Assembly: GCF_001646865.1 (NCBI RefSeq)
Contig: NZ_LRRB01000265.1
Span: forward strand, 1-36,622
Source of the DNA: Aldersonia kunmingensis
GTDB lineage: Bacteria; Actinomycetota; Actinomycetes; Mycobacteriales; Mycobacteriaceae
Direction: 5' to 3'
DNA: 36,622 nt
Positions 23,978 through 32,707 of the stretch are shown here, piece after piece. The translations under genes and the position numbers were made by a program. How positions within the stretch are numbered: the first letter of the stretch is position 1; every line of letters begins with the position of its first letter. A model generated the notes under the pieces. That model did not search any database. It had not been told where the DNA came from and saw only the letters and a program-made list of their open reading frames with translations.

Positions 23978-23979
23978 GC

Positions 23980-24996
23980 GTGGCGACGAGCGGATACAGC
24001 AGCACAATCGACGTCCTGCAGAACCGTGCCGACTGGCCGACAGTGCGCCGGTACGCGCCCGAAGATCCTCCACCGTGTGGTCTCGATGGCGATCGCGCAG
24101 CACTCGATCACTGGATCAATCGGCTCGGCCCGCTGGAAACACCGGAGATCGAGGCAATCAAGGCGGCGATGCTCGACGTCGACGCGGTCAACACCGACCG
24201 GGGCGGCGGCTCCCGCCGCTGGCTCGGTATCGACGGACCTCCGCTGGTGGGCAAGACGCACGCAACTGCGGCAGCAATGCTGAGGGTTCACGATCAGCTT
24301 CTCGATTCACCACCACCAGTTCGTGGGAAAGGTGTTCGGGCCGAACATATTCCGGTGGTGTACGTCTCCGTTCACGGGGCGAGCTCGGCAAGGTTGATCG
24401 CTTCGATCGCGAATTTCGTCGACCTGCCAACAACGAAGACGCAGCGCGCCCAGGACACCCTCACCCAGCTGCGGAATGTCTTGCCGCTACTCGGAACCCG
24501 GCTGATCGTCGTCGACGACGCCCATATGCTGCGCCGTGTCGGCGGGGCACGGGATTTGACCGACAACCTCAAATCGATAATCGATGCACTTCCAGTGAGT
24601 TTTATCTACGCCGGCGCAGGCTTGCATGACAGTGCACTTCTGCGCCGAACAGACTCAGCCGATGACGGGTACTCGGCAGCCGAGCAAATGGCCGGGCGAA
24701 TGCGCCGTCTCGTGCTTAAACGCTACGACCCTACGATCGCTGCAGAGGTCCGCAACTGGCACCGGAAGCTTGATCTGTTGATCAAGCGCCTCGAGACGAT
24801 CCCCGGCTTCGACTCGACCGACGTCCGCAGCAAGGAATTCGGTCATCGTCTGTTCCAGCTCGCAGACGGTCGTACAGGAAGGTCGCTCGAACTGCTCCAG
24901 GACTGCACCAAGAGGGCTGTCCGTGAGGGGCGAAGCCCACAACTGTCCGATCTCAAGTGGCTCGAAGTGATCGACACCGAAGGAGAAGTCCTTTGA
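23980..24996 (+). CDS. tnsC: TnsC/TniB-like AAA+ ATPase
   Basis: A 338-residue AAA+ regulator that assembles on target DNA and signals to the transposase. Walker A is GPPLVGKTHA with Lys92, Walker B is IVVDDAHML with Asp179 and Asp180, and a sensor-1-like asparagine occurs in FIYAGAG region. The N-terminal part (WINRLGPLETPEIEAIKAAM) is the TniB-type lead-in; the C-terminus (FGHRLFQLADGRTGRSLEL) matches TnsC tails. GTG 23980 is 2 nt after the tnsB stop and has GAGGAG just upstream in the tnsB end. Its stop overlaps tniQ by TTGA. Confidence 0.88.
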   Translation: MATSGYSSTIDVLQNRADWPTVRRYAPEDPPPCGLDGDRAALDHWINRLGPLETPEIEAIKAAMLDVDAVNTDRGGGSRRWLGIDGPPLVGKTHATAAAMLRVHDQLLDSPPPVRGKGVRAEHIPVVYVSVHGASSARLIASIANFVDLPTTKTQRAQDTLTQLRNVLPLLGTRLIVVDDAHMLRRVGGARDLTDNLKSIIDALPVSFIYAGAGLHDSALLRRTDSADDGYSAAEQMAGRMRRLVLKRYDPTIAAEVRNWHRKLDLLIKRLETIPGFDSTDVRSKEFGHRLFQLADGRTGRSLELLQDCTKRAVREGRSPQLSDLKWLEVIDTEGEVL

Positions 24997-27665
24997 TTCC
25001 GATTGTCGTCGATCCGATGGAAGGTGAATCCCTCGACTCGTGGCTCGAATACGTTGCCGACCTGAATCACTGTCGGCCAACAACTATCTCGGGCCGAGTC
25101 AATCGAGGCGTCGGGGGCCGCGCCTGCATGACCCGCGCAGTGAGCAATGAGGTCTTGGAACGACTGGCATTGCAGACTGGGGTGGCGTCGCGGATTCTCG
25201 AGCGATGCACAACTCGCATCTATCGACCATTCGGAAATCACCCGCCCCTGCACTGGACCCGTGAAACCGGAACGTGGTTCGTGCGCACCGACAGTGGGTA
25301 CTGCCCGGCGTGCCTGCGCGAAGACAACCTTCGATGGCAGCTCTCCTGGCACGTTCGCTGGTCATCTGTGTGTCTTCGTCACCTATCCATGCTCCGCGAT
25401 AGGTGCCCGCATTGCGGTGGCCGCCTACGCGCCACATCATTGGCCCATCCCCGTCGGACCTCGTCTCCGCGCGCAAACACGCGGACCCACTGCCGGTTCG
25501 GATGCTCTACCGAAGCGCTTGCTGAAGCCGATGCCTGGCCTGCCGGTGAGAACACGGCAGCGGTACTCGGTCAACGATGGATCGACAACCTGATTGCAGA
25601 CGGCGGTGCCATCTGCGGTTACACGCAGGGACGCCGACTGAGCGCACAGACAATCTTCGCCGATCTCGCGGTTCTCACCGAGCACGCCCTGCACGCCCAG
25701 ATCAGGATGTCCAAAACCGATGCCAGACAGCAAGCCCACGAGACAGCAGAACCGGGACCACCGTCGCGGTGGCCGGACTCGCGCACCAGCATTGCCTTCC
25801 TGAAAGCGCGAGAAATGGCGTTGGCGCTGCTTCACGAACCAGACGGTGATCACCAGTGGCTCACCCAAGATCGCCTGGCCGAGATCATGGAACGCAACGG
25901 ACGCGGGAAGAAGTTGCCCGTTTCAGCGCCACTTCGGCGAGCGCTTGGACTTCACAGCTATTTACCTACCCACGTCGGTTCCCGTGCCCGCAGAGATGCG
26001 ACAGGTCGATTGCGAACCCACAACGCCGCCAGCCAAGTTGAATTCCTCGTCTGGGCCCCGATCGATCAGATGTCTCTGCCTGCGTCCCTGTGGCCGACTG
26101 TTCGAGCGCACGCTCCAAAGCTGCCGCCCCGCGTCGAACGCACATTCGCGATCTCGGCACCAATTCTGCTGGCAGGTCTCGGACGACGTGCCGCATGGTC
26201 CAAATTGGCGCAAGAATTCGGCCTCGACGCCGGCGAACCCACCGTGCGGCGCATGATCGCCCACCTCATAACGAACGAAAATGGAAGCGACGCACTCGAC
26301 TATCTGCTCGAGGTACACGCCCACCTGCGCGTCAATCCGCCGCCGATCGATTACCGCCGCCGACGACGCTTGTTTCCCACACCTGCCGGTATTGCCGGCA
26401 ACCGCCACCGCGCACTTGCACGCTCCGCTGAGGAATACCTCAGCGGAGCATTCCGGTGGAAGATCGACAGGTACATCTGGCAGCTACTCACCGGCAACGA
26501 CCCACTCATCACCACTAACGCTCAACTTCTGCACGGACCCGCTGCCTACTCCTACGGGAAATTCGTCCACAACATGCCCGACCCACTCCGCACCCACGCA
26601 GGCGAAGTCGCACAACGACTCCTGCTGCGCCATCGGATCGGTGAGCCACTGACATACCAGCCCGAATGGGACGGCGAACAACACCGCTGGCTGCCAGGAA
26701 GTCCCTGCGCCGACTACCTACCCGACACCGGCCGCGACAACCTTCGGAAGAGCAGCCTGTCCCTCGCATCGGCAGCCTCGACGGCGGGCGACCCGGAGGA
26801 GCTGGTTCACCTCGCACTCGCCGGTGAAGCCACCCTCGCACGCCGCCTCGCCAGATTCATCGACACCGCCGATCTCGCAGACCTCAAATCAGCCGCCGAT
26901 GCCGTCGGTGTACAGCCATATCAAATCGAAATAGAGCGCGGCCATTTGGAAGACTGCCTCGGCGATGACCTCTATGCCGCCAAAGACCCTCTTGCACTAT
27001 CCAAAGCCGGACGGACCCTTCGCGACCTCGCCCAGTCCCACAGCGATCAACTCCGTGAAATCGGAGAATGTGTACCAGGACGTCGCAGTTCCACCGACAG
27101 CCCCCCGACCGCATCACTCGAAACACGCAAACCCCGAAAGAATCGACGGCCGTACCGCGCCACCGCCACCGGGATGCCCGAACACTGCAGCCGCATACCG
27201 GATTCGCTGCCCGTCAACTCCATTACCGCACTCCTGCGCGAGCACCCCGTGCTGCGCGCCGCGGAAGTACGGAGATTGTTTGGTGTCGGCGCTTCAGCGC
27301 CGACAGCGCTCCTCGAACTTGGAACCATTATCGGGTTTGAAATTGGCGGGGCCTTCTACTTCCCAGCATTCCAATTCGACACGCGCACCCGGACCGTCCG
27401 CGCCGTCGTCGCCGAGATCAACGAACGGACCGTCCCCGAAATCGGCAGACGCGCAGTGGCCCACTGGTGGCTAACCACACAGATAGCGGAAGCAGGAGGT
27501 AGATCACCGGCAGATCTCGCGATCGAAGGCTCACACGACGACATCCTCCGGACCTCGTACCCGAGGCCCAGCAGTGGTAGCGGCGAGCCGCGAAGGCCGT
27601 GCCATCTGGCCCAATCGGGAAAGCACACATCCACGGTTGGGGCGAGCCGTGAGACTCGCGGATAG
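24993..27665 (+). CDS. tniQ: TniQ/TnsD-like target selector, unusually long
   Basis: An 890-residue target-site selector. The TniQ start (EGESLDSWLEYVADLN) is followed by two zinc-binding pairs: Cys104-x2-Cys107 (YCPACLRED), Cys127 with His130 (VCLRHLSM), and Cys138-x2-Cys141 (CPHCGG). The remaining 700 residues include helix-turn-helix-like segments and leucine-rich helices, consistent with a TnsD-type DNA reader. TTG 24993 is chosen: AAGGAG (24980-24985) lies 7 nt before it. Most TniQ proteins have 300-500 residues and TnsD about 500-600, so this is large. It probably recognises a specific attachment site. The following 27,666-28,054 gap is noncoding. Confidence 0.88.
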   Translation: MIPIVVDPMEGESLDSWLEYVADLNHCRPTTISGRVNRGVGGRACMTRAVSNEVLERLALQTGVASRILERCTTRIYRPFGNHPPLHWTRETGTWFVRTDSGYCPACLREDNLRWQLSWHVRWSSVCLRHLSMLRDRCPHCGGRLRATSLAHPRRTSSPRANTRTHCRFGCSTEALAEADAWPAGENTAAVLGQRWIDNLIADGGAICGYTQGRRLSAQTIFADLAVLTEHALHAQIRMSKTDARQQAHETAEPGPPSRWPDSRTSIAFLKAREMALALLHEPDGDHQWLTQDRLAEIMERNGRGKKLPVSAPLRRALGLHSYLPTHVGSRARRDATGRLRTHNAASQVEFLVWAPIDQMSLPASLWPTVRAHAPKLPPRVERTFAISAPILLAGLGRRAAWSKLAQEFGLDAGEPTVRRMIAHLITNENGSDALDYLLEVHAHLRVNPPPIDYRRRRRLFPTPAGIAGNRHRALARSAEEYLSGAFRWKIDRYIWQLLTGNDPLITTNAQLLHGPAAYSYGKFVHNMPDPLRTHAGEVAQRLLLRHRIGEPLTYQPEWDGEQHRWLPGSPCADYLPDTGRDNLRKSSLSLASAASTAGDPEELVHLALAGEATLARRLARFIDTADLADLKSAADAVGVQPYQIEIERGHLEDCLGDDLYAAKDPLALSKAGRTLRDLAQSHSDQLREIGECVPGRRSSTDSPPTASLETRKPRKNRRPYRATATGMPEHCSRIPDSLPVNSITALLREHPVLRAAEVRRLFGVGASAPTALLELGTIIGFEIGGAFYFPAFQFDTRTRTVRAVVAEINERTVPEIGRRAVAHWWLTTQIAEAGGRSPADLAIEGSHDDILRTSYPRPSSGSGEPRRPCHLAQSGKHTSTVGASRETRG

Positions 27666-28054
27666 GCATGGTGTCCGCACGCGGAGTGGAGATTTCGCGA
27701 CCGGTTGCGACACGCCTGCCCCGACAATTCTGATCTGGTTGAGCTACCCGTGCCTAGCCGCAGGATCGTCGATCGCTCGCCTGCTGAGCAATGACGGGCG
27801 TGCACGTCAAGGTCCGTCGCCTCACCCGCGGGGACATGATCGCTGACTGAATTCGCGCGAGCGAGCACGAGCGGGAGCGACGACCTTTCTGGCGAGCACG
27901 TGGAGCGGAATCCGTTTTGCGACGTTGTTGCGCAATGATGTTTGAGTGACGCAGCGACGCGCCGGCTGCTGGCGACTACGCGCCGGCGACGGTGCGCCGG
28001 CGTGCGAGCTAAGCGACCAGCCTCTGTCGCCGACAGAACTTGAGAAGGCGACCC
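27666..28054 (+). other. Noncoding gap after tniQ
   Basis: No convincing gene. It contains GCGACA at 27707-27712, the mirror of the TGTCGC near 20493, a GC-rich clustered direct repeat (27959-28001), and short CGAGC-rich runs. It could carry right-hand transposase sites or just cargo junction. Confidence 0.4.
27959..28001 (+). repeat. Three direct copies of GCGCCGGC
   Basis: GCGCCGGC occurs at 27959-27966, 27980-27987 and 27994-28001, spaced 21 and 14 bp, both multiples of 7. The octamer is self-complementary only in part (GCCGGC). Found just before the hsdM remnant. Confidence 0.6.
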
Positions 28055-28303
28055 GTGAGCACCCACGGTAGGTTCATCCGGTTGATCGCCGCCCAACTTC
28101 AGGGTCCCTACCGCGCCAACCAGAACGGCAACGTGATCCTTCCGCTCACGATCTTGCGCCCCTTGACTGCATCATCGAGCCCGACCGAGAGGCGGTGCGC
28201 GCGCTGGCGGCGAAGCACGACAACCCCAACCGGCTCGAGTTTGAAGTCAAAAAAGGCCACTGGGCGACCGTTTTACAACACCTCGAAATACTCCGTCGCA
28301 ACT
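28055..28303 (+). pseudogene. hsdM: Truncated, frameshifted hsdM (type I restriction methyltransferase) start
   Basis: GTG 28055 (GAAGG-type site upstream) opens IRLIAAQLQGPYRANQNGNV and ILPLTILR, the N-terminus of HsdM N6-adenine methyltransferases. Similarity then shifts frame at about 28160 (LDCIIEPDREAVRALAAKHD), and back at about 28240 in an A-tract (KKATGRPFYNTSKYSVAT), the next conserved HsdM block. After about 85 residues it ends; the catalytic NPPY region, hsdS and hsdR are absent. A terminator follows 39 bp later. This is a remnant of a type I restriction system, not a functional gene. Confidence 0.75.
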
Positions 28304-28341
28304 TCCGCTCAGACGTGCTGTTCCACGAACTGCGATGAACA

Positions 28342-28380
28342 AGGTCACGAACTCGAAAAGGGTCGTGACCTCGTTTTTTT
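28342..28380 (+). terminator. Rho-independent terminator after the hsdM remnant
   Basis: AGGTCACGA (28342-28350) pairs perfectly with TCGTGACCT (28363-28371) over a 12-nt loop, followed by seven T (28374-28380). It is the cleanest U-tract terminator in this part of the window and isolates the following gene. Confidence 0.88.
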
Positions 28381-28564
28381 GGTTGGTGGTTCCGCCCATG
28401 CTGTCTCCGTTGAGACACGTAGGGAACAAGGGTTCGCGAGTCCCATTGCGACGCCTGGCCGTCTGGCCCCGTCCAGATATTGCGGATCGCCCTCGGGCAT
28501 CGAAGGTGTGATTCGACCCACATCGTTGGCGTTTCGGCAGCGGCGAGCCTGCCATCCTTGGCGA

Positions 28565-29953
28565 ATGGAGTCCCTTCTGCTGGCGATCGCCCACGCGCGC
28601 GTCGACATCCCGCCCGATGTCCTAGGTTGGGCGCTCGATACAGCCACTCCGCTGTTCCGAGCGTCGACAGAATTTCTGGTGCGACGCGATGTGACCGACG
28701 CGCAGGCATGGGCGCTGCTGTGGCGGGACGGGAAGCTGGAGAAGTCCGCGGAGAAAGTGTCGCCGGGAGAACCAGGGTATTGGTCGAGTAACGCATCGTC
28801 GGGACGGTTGGCCGGGCATGTCGCGTCATACCTGGCCCGGCCGGACGTCCCACCCGGGACGGTGGCGCGGGTGCGGGAACGCTTCGACGCGACCGCAATG
28901 TCTCGGCTGGATCTCTTACGCGAGGTGACGCGCCTCGGAGGCAGCGACGCTGTTTGTCATGAGTTGGCGGCAGAACCACCGGTCGGATCTTCCCGCGGCC
29001 ACCGGCTGGGTCCACGTGAGCTTGCGCTCGTCGAGCGGTACCGCAGTGACTTGCGCACTGAAGCCCACGAGAGGGCTGAGAGTATTGCGGCGCAGGTGTC
29101 GGCAATCCTTGAGGGAGACGGCCTTCTTGGGCGAGTGGAGTGTGCGCGCGCCCGGGGGACGGGCGGCATCGACGTCCTCGATGCGTGTCTCTTCGGCCAC
29201 GGATCGATTGCACCGGCACCCGAGTCCGCCGATGCGGAGAGTGCCGAATGGCTGGAGGAAGTTGGGGTCAACGCGCTGGCCTACGCGCCCGACTGGTTCC
29301 GCCTTGGCCCGAGTTTGTCTGCCCTTCGCCCGATCGTCCGCATGCATCGAGATCCCGCGGATCGGTCTGCACAGAGGTGGTGGCCGCGCCGGATCCGAGA
29401 CTTCGGTCCGGCCGGGGCTGTCCCACTGACGTTTTCCCTCACTCCCGAGGAAGGTGACTACGTCATCCGCAAGCTGGGCAACGACCTCCGCCGCTACGAG
29501 GAACTCGCAGAGTTGGCGAAAGCTCAGCCGAATGTGCCACTAGGTGAGCTGTGCTGCGCCACCGAGGGGTTGAGCCGCGCGTCCGGAGCCGGTCATCCCG
29601 ACAGGACAGAAGGTTCGGAGCATGCACCTGAAGCACCAGATTCTCCGGAGCCTTCGGTTCCGGACATGGCCGCAATACGTGCTGCCTGGCCGCAAGTAAT
29701 GGCGGAAGTCAGCGACCGTAGTCGCACCACCCATGTCATGTTGCGAGACGCGACCGTGCACCAGGTTGGCGGCCACCACATTGTGCTTGCGCACGCGATC
29801 GAGCCGCTGGCCACACGTCTTTCCGTCCCACGCAATTCAGCATTGATTGTCGGTGCGCTACAGGCTGTATTCGGCGTGGAGTTCGAGGTCAGCTGTATGC
29901 ACGTCCCACGATCGGAGGGGGCCGCTGCGCAACCAGGCGTCTCAATCCCCTAG
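28565..29953 (+). CDS. Hypothetical protein with DnaX (gamma/tau) C-terminal-like domain
   Basis: A 462-residue protein from ATG 28565; the 5' frame before it is the broken hsdM. Residues 1-330 are helical (LLAIAHARVDIPPDVLGWAL, LSRLDLLREV-like, RYRSDLRTEAHERAESIAAQ) with no known motif. Residues 368-455 follow the C-terminal domain of actinobacterial DnaX: MAAIRAAWPQVMAEV, RSRTTHVMLRDATV, HHIVLAHAIEPLATRL, RNSALIVGALQAVFG, VEFEVSC. In DnaX that region contacts the replicase and clamp loader. The ATPase and polymerase parts of DnaX are absent. Its stop overlaps the convergent SNF2 gene by 12 nt, so they form a tail-to-tail pair. A role in sensing or interfering with replication is inference. 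Confidence 0.7.
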   Translation: MESLLLAIAHARVDIPPDVLGWALDTATPLFRASTEFLVRRDVTDAQAWALLWRDGKLEKSAEKVSPGEPGYWSSNASSGRLAGHVASYLARPDVPPGTVARVRERFDATAMSRLDLLREVTRLGGSDAVCHELAAEPPVGSSRGHRLGPRELALVERYRSDLRTEAHERAESIAAQVSAILEGDGLLGRVECARARGTGGIDVLDACLFGHGSIAPAPESADAESAEWLEEVGVNALAYAPDWFRLGPSLSALRPIVRMHRDPADRSAQRWWPRRIRDFGPAGAVPLTFSLTPEEGDYVIRKLGNDLRRYEELAELAKAQPNVPLGELCCATEGLSRASGAGHPDRTEGSEHAPEAPDSPEPSVPDMAAIRAAWPQVMAEVSDRSRTTHVMLRDATVHQVGGHHIVLAHAIEPLATRLSVPRNSALIVGALQAVFGVEFEVSCMHVPRSEGAAAQPGVSIP

Positions 29954-32578
29954 CGCGGGAAGGCTCATCAGCCTCTCGCGCTCAGCGGCGACGATCTCTC
30001 GCGCCACCTCGGCATCGGAGATGTCGAAGGCTTCGGGAGCACTGTCGGCAGTCTCGGAGACACGTGCAAACTCGGCGAACAGTTGGCTCTTCCGCGCGAG
30101 GATGTCGGTGATCCGCAGATCGACGCCTACCTCGGAGAGGAGCCGGTGGACTTGTACGGATTCCAGCTGGCCCATGCGCCGGGCGCGGGCGATTGCCTGC
30201 CATTCGGTTGTTGGCTTGAGTTGCGGCTCACAGATCACGACGACCGAGGCAGCCTGGATGTTCAGGCCGACGCCTCCGGCAACGATCTGCGCGACCAGGA
30301 CAGCGCCGTGCCCTGCTCGCGAGAATTCGTCGACCATCTGCTGGCGCGTGGCCGCGGGGACCGAGCCGGTCAAAGGGCCGAAGACTTTGCCCGGCAAAGT
30401 TGTGGCGATGTCATCGAGCACTTCTCGGAAGTGGGAGAACACCAAGACCCGGCGCTCGTTGTCCTCGGCCTCCTCGACGATGTCGATGAGGCGCTGCATT
30501 TTTTGGGAACCAGTGCCCGCGCGGAGCGCTGCCTGGCGCATCGCCATGAAGTTCCCTTCCGCGACCGCGGCTCGGTAATGCTGGTCGTCCGCCGCTGACA
30601 ACGGTATCCACTCGTCGACTTCGACAAGCTCGGGAAGCTCGGTGAGGACGTCTTCCTGATTTCGACGGAGATACGCCGGTGCGACCTGCTTGCGGAATTG
30701 GCGCGGGGCGATCTCGGTAGCGCTCACGGTGAGGTCGGGTCGCAGGTAGCCGACGAGGTTGCGGAACTCGTCGATCCTGTTTTCGAGGGGTGTTCCGGTG
30801 AGTAGGACTGCTCGTTCGCAGTTTTGGATGAGGGCGAGTGATCGACGGGTCCGCTGGGCGTCGGGGTTCTTGATGTAGTGCGCCTCGTCGAACACGAGGC
30901 AGGCCGGCTTGGCGTTGCCTGGGATACGCCATTCCAACCATCCGAGGACGTCGTAGGTTGTCACGGCAACACCGCCATTGCGAATCCATGCGGTGAGTGC
31001 GCCGTCGCGGCCGGGTCCGTGGAGGCGATGCGCCCGCAGATCGGACTTCGCGCCCACCTCGCGGACCCAGTTAGTCACGACCGCGGCAGGGCACACGACG
31101 AGGAAGTGATGGGCGCCCTTCGCGCGGAGATGGGTGAGTACGGCGAGCGACTCGACGGTCTTTCCGAGGCCCATCTCGTCACCGATGATCACCTTGCGCT
31201 GCACGATCGCAAACCGCGCTCCGAATGACTGATACCCGCGCAGGGAGGCCTTGAGGTGGACCGTTTCCAGCTTGAGATCGCGGATTGCTTCCACGATCTC
31301 GACGGCGAGGTCGCCTTGACTCTTTTCGTCGTCGTCGGGCAGGAAGCCCAATTCGGAGAGCATCGCGTAGTAGTCGGCGGGGCGCGCGATGAAGTCATCC
31401 CACGGGTCGCTGTCAGCTGCGGTGCCGCCTCCAGTGAGCAACGATGCGCGTCGATTGACCGCGGCGATCGCGGTGCGCAGATCGGCAACCGAGCGACTTT
31501 CGGGCGCCACGACGAAGTGCGATACCGCCGTACCCAAGGACGAGATGATCGGTCGGAGGGAGTCGGCGGCTTCCAGGTCTGACGTCGCATTCTTGATGGA
31601 GCGGGCCGCGTCCCAGGCGCGCATGGTCTTGAGTAGGGCGGTCGTCGTGCTGGCGCGATTCTTGATGTCGATCCGGACCGGCATCTCGTCTACAGTCGTT
31701 TGCCAGATCGTTTGCGCGGCGGCAACCATGTGGGTTCCGGTTTTCTCACCGACGCGCGGAAGAGTGAAGATCTGTCCGCCCTGATCGAGCACCTGCTGCA
31801 CGTTCTTGATGCCCGCGTCGGTCAGTGCCTTGATATTGAGCCGGTCTTTGGTTGCGTCCCTGAGTCGTTCGACTGGCATCTCCGCGACCAGTTTTCGAGC
31901 CTCGGCCTGACGAACGGTGTCACCAGCGGAGGTGACCGCCGACCGGAATTCGCCTTCGCGTTTGAGGGCTCGGTCGATCGCTGCGATCGATTTGGCGGCG
32001 GCATCGATCTCGTGTCGTTCGATGAGTTCGGTGCCGTGTCCCAAAGCAGGTGCGAGCCCGACAGCTTCGGAAAGGATCGACGAGGCACCCAACCTGGGTA
32101 CCGACTTCTCGTCCCAAGACTCAAGGCGTTCCAGTTCGCGGGTGAAGCCTGAGCCGCTAAGCCAGGTGTGGAACCCAGCCAACCATTCGGCAGCCTTGGC
32201 CCCCGCGTCCTTCTTGTCCTTGCCGGAAAATATTCGTCGCGCGCCGAGCACCGACCTCACATCGTGTAGCGCTTGGGCGACACGTTCACCGGTCAGTTCG
32301 TCGATCGCCAGCGCGAAGTCCGGGGAGTACCTCGGCATGAGATGACCGCGGGCCATCGCGGTGACCAGGTCGTCATCGAAGCGCCTCAGCGTCAACGTCC
32401 TCCACAGGATCTCGTGCCCGCAGCCACAGGGCCTCAGCCGGGCAGTTAACGCGTCGGCGGATTTAGCCTGATCGTCGGTGATGCGCTGGCGTACCTCGGC
32501 TAACTTTGCCGCGCGCGTCGTCCACCCGTTGACGTCCTCGCTGACACCTTTCACGCGCTGACGATCTTCTCGCTCCAT
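29942..32578 (-). CDS. SNF2-family DEAD/DEAH-box ATPase
   Basis: An 878-residue helicase-like ATPase. The first 400 residues are helical and include helix-hairpin-helix-like repeats (ALTDAGIKNVQQVLDQGGQ, LPRVGEKTGTHM). The motor begins near residue 440: YQSFGARFA, Walker A GDEMGLGKT (Lys473), DEAH box FDEAHYIKN (Asp564), TGTPLEN, then the second RecA half with VFSHFREVLDDI, LTGSVPAATRQQ, GGVGLNIQAASVV and QAIARARRMGQ. ATG 32578 is preferred to TTG 32590. It is divergent from drmD and convergent with the DnaX-tail gene. SNF2 motors translocate on duplex DNA; the biological role here is not known. Confidence 0.9.
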   Translation of the reverse strand: MEREDRQRVKGVSEDVNGWTTRAAKLAEVRQRITDDQAKSADALTARLRPCGCGHEILWRTLTLRRFDDDLVTAMARGHLMPRYSPDFALAIDELTGERVAQALHDVRSVLGARRIFSGKDKKDAGAKAAEWLAGFHTWLSGSGFTRELERLESWDEKSVPRLGASSILSEAVGLAPALGHGTELIERHEIDAAAKSIAAIDRALKREGEFRSAVTSAGDTVRQAEARKLVAEMPVERLRDATKDRLNIKALTDAGIKNVQQVLDQGGQIFTLPRVGEKTGTHMVAAAQTIWQTTVDEMPVRIDIKNRASTTTALLKTMRAWDAARSIKNATSDLEAADSLRPIISSLGTAVSHFVVAPESRSVADLRTAIAAVNRRASLLTGGGTAADSDPWDDFIARPADYYAMLSELGFLPDDDEKSQGDLAVEIVEAIRDLKLETVHLKASLRGYQSFGARFAIVQRKVIIGDEMGLGKTVESLAVLTHLRAKGAHHFLVVCPAAVVTNWVREVGAKSDLRAHRLHGPGRDGALTAWIRNGGVAVTTYDVLGWLEWRIPGNAKPACLVFDEAHYIKNPDAQRTRRSLALIQNCERAVLLTGTPLENRIDEFRNLVGYLRPDLTVSATEIAPRQFRKQVAPAYLRRNQEDVLTELPELVEVDEWIPLSAADDQHYRAAVAEGNFMAMRQAALRAGTGSQKMQRLIDIVEEAEDNERRVLVFSHFREVLDDIATTLPGKVFGPLTGSVPAATRQQMVDEFSRAGHGAVLVAQIVAGGVGLNIQAASVVVICEPQLKPTTEWQAIARARRMGQLESVQVHRLLSEVGVDLRITDILARKSQLFAEFARVSETADSAPEAFDISDAEVAREIVAAERERLMSLPALGD

Positions 32579-32694
32579 GACCCCTACCAACTCGACCCGA
32601 CGCTGCGAAGATTATTAACCGGGCCCGACACCTACCTACGGCGGGATCCGCGGAACTGCCGGCGGTGTCCGGTAGCGTTCGTGAGCTGTCAACC

Positions 32695-32700
32695 AGGAGG
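32695..32700 (+). promoter_or_regulatory. drmD: Ribosome site and promoter of drmD
   Basis: AGGAGG (32695-32700) lies 7 nt before GTG 32708 and decides the start over the longer frame at 32681. Upstream TAGCGT (32673-32678) fits the -10 pattern. The 129-bp gap between the SNF2 gene and drmD carries both divergent promoters. Confidence 0.7.
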
Positions 32701-32707
32701 TTCGTTC

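Larger units (their letters stand above)
20493..27665 (+). mobile_element. Tn7-like transposition module (TnsA-TnsB-TnsC-TniQ)
   Basis: Four genes in the order tnsA, tnsB, tnsC, tniQ on one strand with coupled starts, preceded by a leader with repeats. This is the gene set of actinobacterial Tn7-like elements, with a separate TnsA endonuclease, so transposition should be cut-and-paste. The tnsA side is expected to be near one end; the other end would lie past tniQ and the cargo, possibly outside the window. No TnsE is present. The left limit given is only the first TGTCGC motif; the exact ends were not determined. Confidence 0.75.

Noticed and set aside
27707-27712. GCGACA as the right end of the Tn7-like element
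   Set aside because: Bases flanking it (CGCCT) do not match those before the left TGTCGC (CGAGC), so no target duplication supports it; kept only as a possible transposase site.
28040-28564. Single long protein joining the hsdM-like start to the DnaX-tail gene
   Set aside because: The open frame is accidental: hsdM similarity changes frame twice and a U-tract terminator lies in between at 28342-28380.
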